Source of the DNA: Amphimedon queenslandica
Taxonomy: Eukaryota > Porifera > Demospongiae > Haplosclerida > Niphatidae
Assembly (NCBI RefSeq): GCF_000090795.2
Contig: NW_003546273.1
Span: forward strand, 293,014-357,013
Length of the DNA: 64,000 nt
Reading direction: 5' to 3'
How positions within the stretch are numbered: position 1 is the stretch's first letter; every line of letters begins with the position of its first letter. The translations under genes and the position numbers were made by a program. Under the pieces are notes generated by a model. It ran no database searches. It saw only the letters and a list, made by a program, of their open reading frames with translations, and was not told the origin of the DNA. Shown in pieces: positions 1-15,881 of this stretch.

Positions 1-150
1 CAGAGAATACATTATGTTATAATCTTATTGTTAAAATACATACACGTATAATCATGGGCTCCTCGTATGATGTTATGATGAGGTGTGAATCTTAATATAC
101 ACATAATCATAACATCATTAGCCAACAAGAATTATATCTACTGCAATTAC

Positions 151-184
151 AAGATGACATGTACATGTACATGTACATGTACAG
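151..184. repeat. TACATG-type hexamer run
   Basis: Short tandem run of TGTACA/CATGTA units just outside the last visible PSMC1 exon. Similar runs occur at about 2615-2660 and 2733-2760 and are scattered through introns in the window. Simple sequence; no function implied. Confidence 0.7.
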
Positions 185-198
185 TAATCGATTCTTAC

Positions 199-4344
<4,146 letters not shown>

Positions 4345-4490
4345 TTTGAAATTAGATATCAAAACCACACCCACTACACGGATTGCGCAATACCATAATG
4401 TTTGTGCGCCAATTTTGCCGGGAAATAACTCGATATTTAAATTATTATCGTCTATTATCAATATATTTATTATTATCATTATTATTGAAG

Positions 4491-6118
4491 TCATGAATTA
4501 GATGAAATCATGTCATCTTTATCCAGTCTAACTGTCTGTAATCTCTTCAGACCATCATCACACAAAACATATCTGGAGAGAAAAAAGGAGAGAGAGAGAG
4601 AAAATAAAAGAGAGCAAGGGAATATAAGAGAATGCCACCCTAGCAAGCTGCACAACAGTAAACAGTCATGCATACCTAAATCTTGAGTGGCCAGGAGGTA
4701 GACGAAACCCATGGACAGTTTTCAAATGATTAGTTAACTCAAGACCCACAGAAAACCTTGCTCCATCGCAAACATGACAACAATAGAGTTCCCCTGTACT
4801 TTCTGAGTGATTATTCTTCATGTGCTGGAGGAGCAACTTCTCAGACTTACAAGTATAATGACAAGAAGAGGAAAAGCACGAAAACGACTTCTCCCGATGA
4901 GTGGAGAGATGGTCGGAGAGCGAGTACTTTGTTTTGAATGATTTTCGACAAAGAGGACAAGAGAATGGTTTGCTGTTTGAGTGTCTGTAAGTGATGTGTC
5001 TAAGGAGAGCAGAATCACTAGTACAAGTCATTGCACAGTGAGGGCACTGTATCGTGTTAATGTGCTTTCTGATGTGCTCCTTTAAGAGTCTCTCGGTTAA
5101 AAACGCCTTCTTGCATATGCTGCAGAAGTGGCTCTGAGAAGAGGGCGTGGCCTGTCTTTGAAGGTGATCACGGAGCCGTGTGGTGTTTGAGAATAAAAGA
5201 CCACACCCATTGCAAGCTGTGACTTTTTCGTGGGTGTGAGTACGGGTGTGGTCAGTGAGGTTCCATAGAGTCTTTGCAGTCGATGAACAACCTAACAGGA
5301 CGAAATAAAATTAATATGAAATACAGAATGGCACTCTTGATAATGTGTAATCTATTCTATAATATTCTACACGTACATGTGTTTAAAAACTACCACAGCT
5401 AATAATTACAACAACTCTTCAATTTTCTAGTATTTAAAAACTAGCTATATAGAGTCAGCATTTAATGGTGAACATTAATTATAGTGTTTTATACATTAGT
5501 GGTTTGATTCTACTGTATGAATGAAAGTACTCTAGTTGAAAGATACCTTGTTGAACTTATTAAAAAATTGCATATAATGTATTTGATATGTACATGTACA
5601 ATCATAATACAATCAAGTACTGTACAATGATCATTACCAGTCCATTTGCAGTGGTATCTATCACAAGAGAAAGATGTTAACGTGTGCTCCTTTACATGTG
5701 AATAAAACGTGAGTGGATTCAGAAATGTCTGATCGCACGTAGTCCCTTCGGACACCTCCCATTTACAGGTCATTCGAGCCTCGGGGCTCTCTGGAAAAGT
5801 ATTAATGAGGTCCTTGCTCATCTGGCACTCTGGTAATCCCTTAGCCACTTGAAACTCTCCCCCTTTTAATTTTAAGAAGGTGTGGTAGGCGTGAAAGAGC
5901 AAATGAGAGGAATAGAATGATTTATCAAGAGGTGCATATTGACAGCCGTTCCAAGGACATTCTTCAAAGGAGGCAGAGGGGAACGTGGACTCGTGGTCTT
6001 GAATGTGTGAGGTGAAGAGTGAGTGGTTGGTAAACTTTGATCCGCATAGTCCTCCTTCATAAGACTCTGTCTCTGGTAATACCCATTCACATACAAATAC
6101 ATATTCACAAGTCGCCAT
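4491..6118 (-). CDS. HINFP: HINFP-like C2H2 zinc-finger transcription factor
   Basis: Exons 4491-4572, 4676-5291 and 5638-6118 give 392 residues. HINFP binds histone H4 promoters and other targets through an extended array of C2H2 fingers. The N-terminal part has widely spaced CxxxxC...HxxxH fingers with the family's long inter-finger segments (CEW, CPW and CKW entries). A regular finger array follows, with diagnostic segments such as ERLLKEHIRKH, RHSNSKPFSCP and the closing PPGHSRFRYV, equivalent to the conserved PSGHPRFRYK of vertebrate HINFP. The C-terminus stops soon after this segment, so the protein is shorter than the ~517-residue human protein, which has a long acidic tail. The start is the ATG at 6116-6118. 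The divergent SELENBP1 gene starts 119 bp away. Confidence 0.88.
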
Positions 6119-6237
6119 CTTGGGCTAGACCACGCCTATTCTATGCACATTTATAAAGAGGTGACTTGCAAAAAAATTTTATTTTCTAAGCCCCTTCTAT
6201 TCAAAGCTGAACAGTACAAAAGATAAAGAAAGACAGG
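6119..6237. promoter_or_regulatory. divergent promoter region HINFP / SELENBP1
   Basis: Only 119 bp separate the two opposed start codons, so both core promoters and 5'UTRs must lie here. A TTATAAAG-like run is present at about 6151. The shared promoter is inferred from geometry alone. Confidence 0.5.
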
Positions 6238-9200
6238 ATGGCTGATGAAAAAGGTACCTGCTGCAATTTGCAAAGCCTTGAGTTCCCGGCATAGCTACAG
6301 TGGCAGCTCACACTAGCCTGGAGCTGGAAGGTAGTACCATACTCAAGTTCATTGTTCTTTTCTTATAGGTGGTTGTTGCACTGGACCGGGTTATGCTACA
6401 CCGCTGGATGCCATGAAAGGCCCGAGAGAGAAGCTCCTTTACATTCCTTGCATCTATACTAACACAGCTACCAAGAAGAGTGACTATCTTGCCACAATTG
6501 ACTGCGATCCTGACTCAAAAGACTATGGAAAAGTGAACGATTAATAGCTTAATTATTAAATTTATTTTTTATAATTTTAAAGGTTATTCATCGCCTCTCA
6601 ATGCCTTATGCTGAAGATGAGATTCATCACACTGGATGGAATGCTTGTAGCAGGTAGCTATTAGCATGTGTTTTGTACATGATACAATTGTATGATTACT
6701 GTTACAGCAATGCTGCATTTTAAAGGTATGCTATTGCATATTTAGCAGATCTGGTTTTAACTCATGTGTAACTGTAGTAACCTTCTGCTAATTTTATAAT
6801 TTAGAGTTAGTACAGCATGATAAATGTTATTGTAATTGGAGTATCTGGGAGGGGATATTTCAACCTCTGTATTGACATCTGTATTTAAAGGTCAAGCTAT
6901 AGGATAAAGGCATTTTAATTCCCATTAAGCCAAACCACCTCCATATGCAGTTCGAATGTGCTGATTCAATAGATAACCAATGGTGATCCAGTTACCAGCT
7001 GGATCAGAAATACTATCAAAATATACAAAGATCCTAAAGATAGTGTGGAATCGCTTGCCTTGAATGCACTTCACTTCTAAACCAGTTCAAACCGCTTTGC
7101 AAGTGTAGAAAGGCCTTTAATGTTTCATTAATTGTTTTATCGATTGTGTAGTTGTTTTGGTGATGCTGGAAAAAAGAGGAACAAGCTGATAATGCCATCT
7201 CTGGCAAGCACTCGTGTGTATGTCATTGAAACTGGTACTAATCCAAAAGAACCTAGTATCCACAAGGTATTCCTAATAGTACTATGACCCATAAAATTAA
7301 CCATTACTATAAATATAGTACTATGACCCGTATAATTAACCATAACTATGAGTATCATCTAATCTTACTATGATGGAATTTTAGAGTAACTTCATCTATT
7401 GTCTGCATTGTTAAAACACATGCTAAGGTCTAGCAGCTTTAGTGAAAACATGTATACGCATATACAAAAATGATAGTACTATGTTTTTATAGTATTATAA
7501 CATTATAGTAGCTGAGATTGTACACATCCACAAATATGGTCATGTTAATTGTTGTTCCATGCTGTTATCAAGACATGTTTCTAGTCATAATCTTGTTTGA
7601 TAATTTCCCATAGAATAGCAACAACACTTAAATTTGATTTGATTTTTACTTAACTCTATTACCGTTTACTCTATTATACATTCCCAGCCTAGTTTATGCC
7701 ATTTCTTTCTTAATAGGTTGTTGAGCCTGATGATATCATTAAGAAGACTGGACTAGCTATACCACACACTTCTCACTGTTTGGCTAATGGGCAAGTGATG
7801 ATAAGCACAATGGGGGATCCTGAAGGAAAGGCTAAAGGTGAGTGGTGGAGAGAGAGAGAGAGGGAGGAAATAAAGGAAGCAAGAGATATTGAAAGGGAGA
7901 CATATATGCCTGATTGTATGCCAGCAGACTGAAAGATATTGAAACGTACAAAAGAGGAGAAAAGCATGGGAAGAGAAAAAAGGGAATGAGAGAGGGAGGG
8001 AGGGAGGGAGAGCTGGAATTAAGAGAGAGGCAGGTAGACTCATGATCTCTTAAATGCCTTAATGCTTCTACTTGTAGGTGGGTTTGTCCTTCTTGATGGT
8101 GAGTCATTTGAAGTTGCTGGTAACTGGGAGAAGTCACACTCTTCGGTTCCTTTTGGTTATGATTTCTGGTATCAGCCACGTCACAACGTAATGCTAAGCA
8201 GCGAATGGGGAGAACCCAACTGCTTTTTAAAGGGATTTAATCCAGCTGATGTACAGAATGGTAAGCTATAGGTATACTATAGACCAAATTTAATTTCATA
8301 TTAGTGTGTATTATTTTATCACTCACTTCTCTCTATCCTAGCACTGCTATAAAGACTACAATATTCTTTTATCTTTTAATTAATCACTGTTGTACAAACT
8401 GCATGGGTATTGTAGCACTACAAATTAGCAAATGAAATAAAAGTGATGAATGAAAGTATAACTGCTAAAGCGTAAGGAAGACATAAGAGGTGTCATTAGT
8501 CATAATCAATCCTCACAACAAAAGCTTTTTAACAAAAGAATGTTGATTAGTATGTTTGGCATTGTAGCTTATTATATTAATACCATCTAACATCAATGAA
8601 CCATAATATAGTTATAACCTAATTATACTGAGCTATAATTAGTAACGCGGTAGCGTTACTAAGTAGGATTCACCCTCAAACAAAATGGCTGCCACGACTT
8701 TTGCAGCCTTGTGTATATATCTGCTCCAGACAAAAACGTGTACACTAGTGGTACTCATAGAGATCACCATAATGTTATTGAATAGCATATATTACTGTAT
8801 ATTTTTAAAATTATTATGTATGTATTAATACTTATTATTCATTTTTCCTAGGGAAGTATGGCCGTCATCTTCATGTGTGGGATTGGAAGGAGAGGAAAGT
8901 CATTCAGGATATTGATCTTGGGGAAGAAGGACTCATACCACTTGAGTTGCGGTTCTTGCACGATCCAAATGCAACTGAGGGCTACGTTGGGATAGCTCTC
9001 TCCTCAAACGTGTTCCGCTTCTACAAAAATGATGTGAGAGAGAGCAGACTATAATTTTAGCTGTGTGCAATAAATCTAATGAATTAAAACATTTAAAATG
9101 TGATGTTTGAAGCCATAGGATATATAGTACATGGAAAATCAAGGGAAAGAATTTGCCATTTTTATAATTTTTCTGATACACATACATGTTGTTATGTTGT

Positions 9201-10923
9201 ATTAAAAATTTGAGTTGGTTCCGATCAAAATTGGATTTTTTTTAATTTTTAAAAGTTGCTCAAAAATCAATTATGTACCTTGTGTACATGTACTTTATAG
9301 AATATTCAAAATTTTTAGAACACACCATTAAAGTGTAAAATATTTTTACTACATGTATGCACTGTAGGATGGTAAATGGAGTGCTGAGAAGGTCATTGAT
9401 GTTCCTAATAAAAAAGTTGAAGGATGGGCACTACCTGAAATGCCTGGTAAAAATAATAAAGAATAATTTCAATCACATTTTACATTTTCATAAATACATT
9501 GAACTATTATGCTTACTATTATTTTCATTTTAAGGTTTGATCACTGATATTTTGATATCACTGGATGACAAGTTTGTGTACTTCAGCAACTGGCTGCACG
9601 GTGATATACGCCAGTATGACATCAGCGACCGAAGGAACCCCAAACTAGTTGGACAGGTTTGCAAAACGAGTTCACAAGAATCACTAATTTTCACACTCTT
9701 TTCTGTGTAGATATTTTTGGCTGGAAGCGTCTGTAAAGGTGGACCAGTGACTGTCACTGAAGACAAAGAACTGAAGGAACAGCCTGAAGCTGTTGAATTG
9801 AATGGACGCAGAATTGAAGGAGGACCCCAAATGTTGCAAGTAATGATTTAAGATATACATATAATATACTTCAATAAATGTCACTCAGTTCAATAAAACA
9901 CAGCATAAGGCTGGACTCTTATTAAGTTTAGCATCATAAATGAAGCTTAAGATTTAGGAGTGTTGCATGTTTGTTTGCTTCTGTTACTTTTTAGTTGTCA
10001 CTTGATGGGAAGAGATTGTATGTCACAACATCATTGTTCAGCACTTGGGATAAACAGTTCTACCCTAATCTAGCCAAGTAAGGAGAGGGAGGGAGAGAAT
10101 AAGAGAGAGAGGGAGAGAATAAGAGAGGGAGGGAGAGATTAAGAGAGGGAGAGTGCAAATAAAACTCAATTCATATCTTGCGTACAAAACTAATCGTGGT
10201 ATAATGCAGTTTATACAAGTATAGGAGTGCTAACCACAATTTGATGCGACCCACGATAGCTTTTACAAATAGCAGAGTATATAAGTGAGACTTTGAAAAG
10301 ACCCAGCACCTGTAGTTCCCATAGCAGCATGTCTGCAAATTTTTGAATGGGGCCATGGTGCCCCTGCTATAGATTAGCACTAGTGCACCAAGAGGTCAAA
10401 CACCCACACAACTAATGAAACAATGAAATACTGTATAACGATTTAATTTGGTGGAGTTTTATTTTGGTGATTGGCAGTTTGCAAGCAGAATCGCCAATAT
10501 TAAAACTGCCAATCATTAATGCGCATGCTCAGTAGTGCACGTGTACACAAAAATTGCCAAATTAAAAACCGCCAATTACAATTTTACAGCAAAATTGCCA
10601 AAATAAAGTGTTATACGGTATGTCATTTTCATGTAAGATGTAAACCAATTAAGCTTTTATCAATCAAATTCAATAAGATATAATGGTTTGTATGTACTTT
10701 GAATTACCATACAATTCTATACAAACTTCATACACTGATCCACACTCTTATTATATACAGGAATGGCTCGATGTTGCTCCAGGTTGATGTTGATACAGAT
10801 AAAGGAGGACTCACTTTGAACAAGAACTTCTTTGTTGATTTTGGACAGGAACCTGACGGACCTTCACTGGCTCATGAGGTCCGATACCCGGGCGGAGACT
10901 GCACCTCTGATATATGGCTTTAA
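6238..10923 (+). CDS. SELENBP1: selenium-binding protein 1 (methanethiol oxidase)
   Basis: Twelve exons: 6238-6253, 6369-6532, 6583-6653, 7152-7266, 7717-7837, 8078-8260, 8852-9033, 9368-9446, 9535-9656, 9711-9839, 9995-10077, 10761-10923. They encode 475 residues (human ~472). Family role: cytosolic beta-propeller enzyme oxidising methanethiol to H2S, formaldehyde and H2O2. Near-invariant blocks: [90 protein letters not shown], and the C-terminal [16 protein letters not shown]. The CSSC pair and conserved His residues are retained. Start: exon 1 gives only MADEKG before the conserved CC motif. The last two exons are partly duplicated at 18804-19321. Confidence 0.96.
7846..8030. repeat. GA-rich low-complexity tract
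   Basis: GAGAGAGA and GGGAGGGAGGGAG stretches in a SELENBP1 intron, starting just after the donor at 7838. A similar GA minisatellite (AGGGAGGGAGAGAATAAG units) occupies 10080-10155 in another intron of the gene. Confidence 0.75.
9090..9260. repeat. solitary satellite-family fragment (inverted)
   Basis: The intron after SELENBP1 exon 7 holds CTGATACACATACATGTT and GGTTCCGATCAAAATTGG. These are reverse-orientation matches to the arrayed satellites at 900, 20825 and 59330. One diverged unit. Confidence 0.55.
10429..10620. mobile_element. short non-autonomous inverted-repeat element in SELENBP1 intron
   Basis: The 192-bp segment begins TACTGTATAAC and ends GTTATACGGTA. The terminal inverted repeats run ~25 bp with a few mismatches (GTATAACxxTTTAxTTTGG on both arms). 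The body repeats 'CCAAxxTTAAAACxGCCAAT' phrases. A similar GCCAAT/GCCAAA-rich body is seen near 54560-54850 and 55270-55380. No coding capacity; MITE-like. Confidence 0.6.
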
Positions 10924-11005
10924 AATTAAACAACTACTATACACAACTTGATTATTAAAATATATTTTATGTAGAAACAGAGTTGCCTTTATTAGATTTT
11001 AGTTA

Positions 11006-11111
11006 TTAATCGAGTTTATTATTTTTGTCTGGTAAGGTTGACATTTGTAGGTTATTGGTAGGGGGTTGGGTCCTCGTGTTTCTCTTCCATTTTATGATGA
11101 GCGCTGTGGTT
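11006..11111 (-). pseudogene. relic of the last exon of the activin-receptor/EGF membrane gene
   Basis: On the minus strand this fragment still encodes the terminal ~35 residues of the gene at 19402-23103 ([10 protein letters not shown], then [14 protein letters not shown], then stop). Similarity ends abruptly at about 11111. It lies directly after SELENBP1, in the same convergent order as the fragment pair at 19159-19507. It therefore belongs to a direct duplication flanking the first SRCR block. The rest of 10924-11587 shows no gene. Confidence 0.85.
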
Positions 11112-11527
11112 AACCTATAGTATCAGATTCAGGCAAACACATGGAAATGAGTCTGGGGTTTTATTAAGGCAGAAATGCTGTCCAAATAGTAACTATACAT
11201 TGAATGAAATCTACCTGAGGGCCAGGGGCATCGACATCGTTGAGGGTGCATATGGATGTGTTGGTACCTGTTATTAGATCAAGATCATGCACCCACTACG
11301 TTAATTTCATGTGATTAATCTAGTGGATGAATAACTAGCTTTATAAGCTGATACACACTACACACTTTAATAAAAGCAAAGGAACTATGCTAAGTGCTAT
11401 GTTAACTGTGACCATTGATTTATAAATAAACAGTTGTTAGAGTTCTTCTTGGAATAGTAATGACACTTAGCAGTTTTATCAAAACATTTCTAGGAATTAC
11501 AGTCTGGTTGACGCAAATTCTTCAGCT

Positions 11528-11535
11528 TATAAAAG
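11528..11535 (+). promoter_or_regulatory. TATA box of SRCR gene 1
   Basis: TATAAAAG, 60 bp before the start codon, inside a ~120-bp block (about 11470-11590) repeated almost unchanged before SRCR gene 2 (TATAAAAG at 14437-14444). The spacing leaves a ~30-bp 5'UTR. Confidence 0.65.
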
Positions 11536-11587
11536 TACAATTTTTGAGACAGTCTCTAATCTGCTTCTCTTGCAGTGCAAGCTAATT

Positions 11588-12931
11588 ATGAAGTTGCTTA
11601 GTATCTTCTTTCTCTGTTTGGCTTTATTCTGTGCTGTTCAGGGCCAAGGTAAGCATAAGAAGATACTATATTTTTATCCTTTATGTTCCTGGTTAAATTT
11701 TAGCTCGTGGAACAATTCGTCTTGTTAGAAATGGAGGCTTCTCATCATCTTATACATCTGGAATAGTTCAGATTTATTACTTTAATAGATCCTCTACTAC
11801 AAATAGATGGGGCAATATTTGTTATGATTTCTATTTTGGCTTTCTAGGAGCTGAAGTAATTTGTCATCAGTTAGGATATGATGGAGTATCAACCTATGGT
11901 AAAGGTGGAGCAATGTAATTCTATGCATCAATGCATGTTGTCTTTACATGCCTTCATGAGTTTATTCTGTATTAATTAATTTTGTATATAGGTTTGGAAA
12001 TGATCGAGCTGCTACAATTCTTAACAGAGTGAATTGTGATAGTACTAGCTATTTGACACTTGAGCAATGCAGCTTTTCAACATTCATCTCAAGTACCTGC
12101 ACCAGTGACACTCAAGATGTATATGTATCATGCTGTAAGCAACAACAGAATCACCAAGTGGTGTGACAAGACTTACTGATTTTTATATCATTCACAGATA
12201 GTACTAGAATCTGGAATAATCCTTATTCTGGACAGATTCGTCTACAAGGAGGTACTTATTCAAGTTATGGTAGACTGGAAGTATATTGTAATGGACAGTG
12301 GGGTACAGTATGTGATGATAGCTTTGGCGCAACTGATGCTAGAGTTACCTGCCGTCAGTTAGGATACAGTGATTACAGTACATATGAAAATCTGTTAGTC
12401 AAAGTCAATAATATTACAATAATACAAATTGATCTATTTTTTCATTGATGATGATCTGTTATTTTTATTGAATAGTGCTGGATCTAGCTCTCAACCTATT
12501 TGGCTGGGCAGAGTCAGTTGTTGGAGTTCATTTAATTGTCTCTCTTCTTGTGAATCTTGTCCTTCTTCACAATATCAGAACTGCACACACAGTCAAGATG
12601 TGGCTTTGGGATGTCGTAAGTATATATTAATTTATTCTTGCTGATATGACTTAAAATTATTTCCCAGAATTTAATTCTTCTTATTTTTCATCCACTAATA
12701 CCTTAAAAACCTGTAAAATTGATCCGCCAACATCAAGACCAAGTAAATGAATTTTTTAATAATTTTATTTAACAAAAAAATTGTTTTGCAGCTAGACCTA
12801 GTTCTGGAGGTAGCAATGAAACTGGTGTTACTGTTGGAAGTGTTTTTGCAACGATTTTTGGTATTTTAGGTATCATAGTATGCATATGTTGTTGGTGCTG
12901 CTGCTGTAATACTGAAGACTGGTGCAAATGA
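11588..12931 (+). CDS. two-SRCR type I membrane receptor (SRCR gene 1)
   Basis: Exons 11588-11648, 11704-11914, 11992-12134, 12198-12393, 12476-12615, 12668-12742, 12792-12931; 321 residues. Signal peptide 1-20 (MKLLSIF...VQGQ). SRCR-1 covers ~21-138 (exons 2-3) and SRCR-2 ~139-250 (exons 4-5, with GQIRLQGG and [12 protein letters not shown]). A stalk follows at ~251-287, a TM helix at ~288-312, and a short Cys-rich tail ending [11 protein letters not shown]. Domain boundaries are phase-1 introns; the intron inside each domain is phase 2. SRCR domains bind proteins or microbial ligands. The tail has no kinase or ITAM-like motif; its cysteines could be palmitoylated (inference). SRCR gene 2 at 14499 is its closest relative. 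Confidence 0.88.
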
Positions 12932-13655
12932 CTGAACTAAATTCTATAATAATAAAATTGAAATTTTAAAAATCTAGACTAGCTAGTTAGCGACATTAAT
13001 ATGATGAATTGTTTCGTATAATTATTGATTATTGATAAACAAACATCTAAAACTAATAAGATCTAGCATTATTATCTGTTAAATTCTTTACAGTTATAGC
13101 AAGGACAAAAACAAAAAATTATTGATGGACATGTAGCCGAGAAGCCATGATAGTGTTGTTTAGTATTTATGGCACAGTGCATGGGCTGCCAATAATTGTA
13201 ATTGGGTGGATCATCACTGAACTGTGGCACATATTTCTCACAACCAATTATGCATTGTTTTGGTGATGCGCATTATTTTAGGAGTGTATATCATGTACTA
13301 CAACATACTCTTATGACACATGCATGCATTGTGCATGTATCTAAAAATTACCCCATATTGATTAATCCAAGCCTAGGCTCTACCAACTCACTATAAAAAA
13401 TAGTTCAACCATAAATATTTTGTACATGCAGTGTTTATGGTCAGACCATAGATCTATGGTCTGACCAACAAGCCACATGCCATGCATGTGATGTGACATA
13501 AGTGGGAGTGTTAGAATTTCTTGGGATTAGAACAGTATACATAAGTGATAAGTTCTGGTAAACTAATAATCAAAGTTTTTCAATCAGAAGCACAGTACTC
13601 AGGCTAGGAAAACTACTGAGCTCCACTGATGCTACTTACACAACGGAATGCTGAT
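12932..13655. other. intergenic, no gene
   Basis: AT-rich spacer between SRCR gene 1 and a dead signal exon. Its right part (about 13430-13655) is a diverged copy of the region upstream of SRCR gene 3 (about 16480-16780). It contains the palindrome at 13438-13467. No coding or RNA feature recognised. Confidence 0.6.
13438..13467. repeat. 30-bp perfect palindrome
   Basis: Both halves read TGGTCAGACCATAGA; the second is the exact reverse complement with no spacer. The related stretch near 16485-16525 upstream of SRCR gene 3 keeps several GGTCTGACCATAGATC words but is not a perfect palindrome. Confidence 0.9.
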
Positions 13656-13714
13656 ACAAAGTTTCTTAGTACCTTTTCTCTTTGTGGCTTTATTCAGTGC
13701 TGTTCACAGCCAAT
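13656..13714 (+). pseudogene. orphan SRCR signal-peptide exon
   Basis: Matches exon 1 of SRCR gene 3 (16787-16847), including the following GTAAGT donor. The start codon is replaced (ACA for ATG) and two bases are missing from the TCTCTTT run. No SRCR exon follows before 14615. This is the remnant of a lost fourth gene in this block. Confidence 0.8.
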
Positions 13715-13993
13715 GTAAGTAGTAAACTATTACACTAAAATTGTTAATGAACAGCATTTAACTTAACGATGATGTTGTTACAGTGGGGTCATCTAAATAT
13801 ACTTATAACCATGCACGGTCATCACATAAAAGCAACATAAAGTATAGTACTGAAGAGCATGGGCATCAACAAGTTAATGCCCCTACTTTTCAGTACTATT
13901 CTTCATCATGTACTTCCTATTATTACCTGATACATCAGGTTGTCATACATAGTTATTTAGAGTATAGGAAAAACAGCATAATTGTTCAGTGCT

Positions 13994-14279
13994 AAGGCAC
14001 TTAAGTTATGTAAACTGTAGATATGTGTAGGATACATCCCTGTCTGGAGGTGGTTATGTACCCATAACCCCCTCCTGACAGGGATGTATCTGACTTATGC
14101 CATGGTAAAGTATTGCAGTATTGTTCTTATGTAAACTGTGAAACCCTACTCTCTTCATTGCAGTATTGTTCTTATGTAAACTGTCAAATTCCAGGGTGGT
14201 TATGGGCATATAACTCCCGCTAAACATCAAAGGTTTCCATGGTAGACTAGCCACCCACGCACCATGGTATAAGTGCCTT
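13994..14279. mobile_element. MITE-like element with 10-bp terminal inverted repeats
   Basis: Begins AAGGCACTTA and ends TAAGTGCCTT. Inside is a strong hairpin (14031-14090: GATACATCCCTGTC against GACAGGGATGTATC) and a duplicated TATTGTTCTTATGTAAACTG phrase. No ORF of note; non-autonomous. Confidence 0.65.
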
Positions 14280-14436
14280 TAAATCAACAGTTATTATAGT
14301 TCTTTCTTGGAATAGTAATAATTAAGCTATAAACTTAGCAGTTTTATCAAAATATTTCTAGGAATTGTTTGTCTGCTCAGTTCTTAGAAGTCTGGTTGAT
14401 GCCAATTCTTCACTTCAGCTAACTAGATCTATGTCT

Positions 14437-14444
14437 TATAAAAG
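14437..14444 (+). promoter_or_regulatory. TATA box of SRCR gene 2
   Basis: TATAAAAG, 62 bp before the ATG, in the promoter block shared with SRCR gene 1. Confidence 0.65.
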
Positions 14445-14498
14445 TACAATTTCTGAGACAGTCTCTATAATCTGCTTCTCTTGCGGTGAAAGCTAATT

Positions 14499-15881
14499 AT
14501 GAAGTTGCTTAGTATCTTCTTTCTCTGTTTGGCTTTATTCTGTGCTGTTCAGGCCCAAAGTAAGCATAAGAGGATATTATATTTTTATCTTTTATGCTCC
14601 TGGTTAAATTTTAGCTCGTGGAACAATTCGCCTTGTTAGAAATGGAGGCTTCTCGTCATCTTATACATCTGGAATAGTTCAGATCTATTATTTTACCAGT
14701 ACCTCCAGTATACTCAGATGGGGAAATATTTGTTATGATAGTTCATTTGGTTATTCAGGAGCTAGTATAATTTGTCATCAGTTAGGGTATACTGGAATAT
14801 CAACCTTTGGTAAAGGTGGAGAAAGGTAATTCTATGCATCAATAAATCTATAAATGCCTTCATGACTTTATTCTGTGTTATTTATCATTACATTTATTTT
14901 GTATATAGGTTTGGATATGATGGAACTGCTACAATTCTTAACAGAGTGAATTGTGCTAGTACTAGCTATTTGACACTTGAGCAATGCAGCTTTTCAACAT
15001 CCATCTCAAGTACCTGCACCAGTGACACTGAAGATGTATATGTATCATGCAGTAAGTAGCAACAGAGTGAATTGCAAGTGGTGTGGCAAGACTAATTAAT
15101 ACATATCATTCTAGTTACAACAAGAATCTGGAGCAGTCCTTATTCTGGGCAGATTCGTTTGCGAGGAGGTATTTATTCAAGTTATGGTAGACTGGAAGTA
15201 TATTGTAATGGACAGTGGGGTACAGTATGTAACAATACTTTTGATGCAACTGATGCTAGAGCTACCTGCCATCAATTAGGATATAGCAATTACAATACAT
15301 ATAAAACTCTGTTAGTGAAAAGCTATGATGACAATTACCCATTTTTTTATTAGTAATTGATTATCTGTTCAATTCTTTTGTGTTTCTAGTGCTGGGTCTA
15401 GCTCTCAACCTATTTGGCTGGACAGGGTTTCTTGCAGCAGTTCATCTAATTGTCTTTCTTCTTGTGAATCTTGTCCTTCTTCACAATATCACAACTGCTC
15501 ACACAGTCAAGATGTGGCTTTGGGATGTGGTAAGTACATTGCTGATACTGACTTACTATGAAGTGTATAATAATAAAAAGAATATCTAGAATATTATATC
15601 GTTAATTTTTATAATTTTCAGAATTTAATTCTTCTTATTCTTCATCCACTAATACTTTAAGAACCTGTAATAATGATCCACCAACGTCAAGACCAAGTAA
15701 AATACACTTTTTAAATAAATTTATTTAATAACAAATTTATTTTGTAGCTAGACCTAGTTCTGGTGGTAGCAATAAAACTGGTGTTACTGTTGGAAGTGTT
15801 TTCTCAGCACTTTTTTTTATTTTTGGTGTCATATTTTTATTTTGCCTCATATACTGCTGCAAAACTGATGACTGCTGCTAA
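14499..15881 (+). CDS. two-SRCR type I membrane receptor (SRCR gene 2)
   Basis: Exons 14499-14559, 14615-14825, 14909-15051, 15115-15310, 15390-15529, 15622-15696, 15748-15881; 319 residues. Same cassette as SRCR gene 1: signal peptide MKLLSIF...VQAQ, SRCR-1 ([16 protein letters not shown]), SRCR-2 ([20 protein letters not shown]), a stalk with TNTLRTCNNDPPTSRP, one TM helix rich in Phe/Ile, and the stub tail CCKTDDCC. In SRCR-2 the usual VCDD is VCNN, so the acidic pair often used for metal binding in SRCR domains is missing. A recent tandem duplicate of gene 1, judging by shared promoter and intron sequence. Confidence 0.88.

Noticed and set aside
13783-13995. Frame after the dead signal exon (GSSKYTYNHARSSH)
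   Set aside because: No similarity to SRCR or stalk exons. Part of this stretch is repeated as non-coding sequence near 18690-18775.
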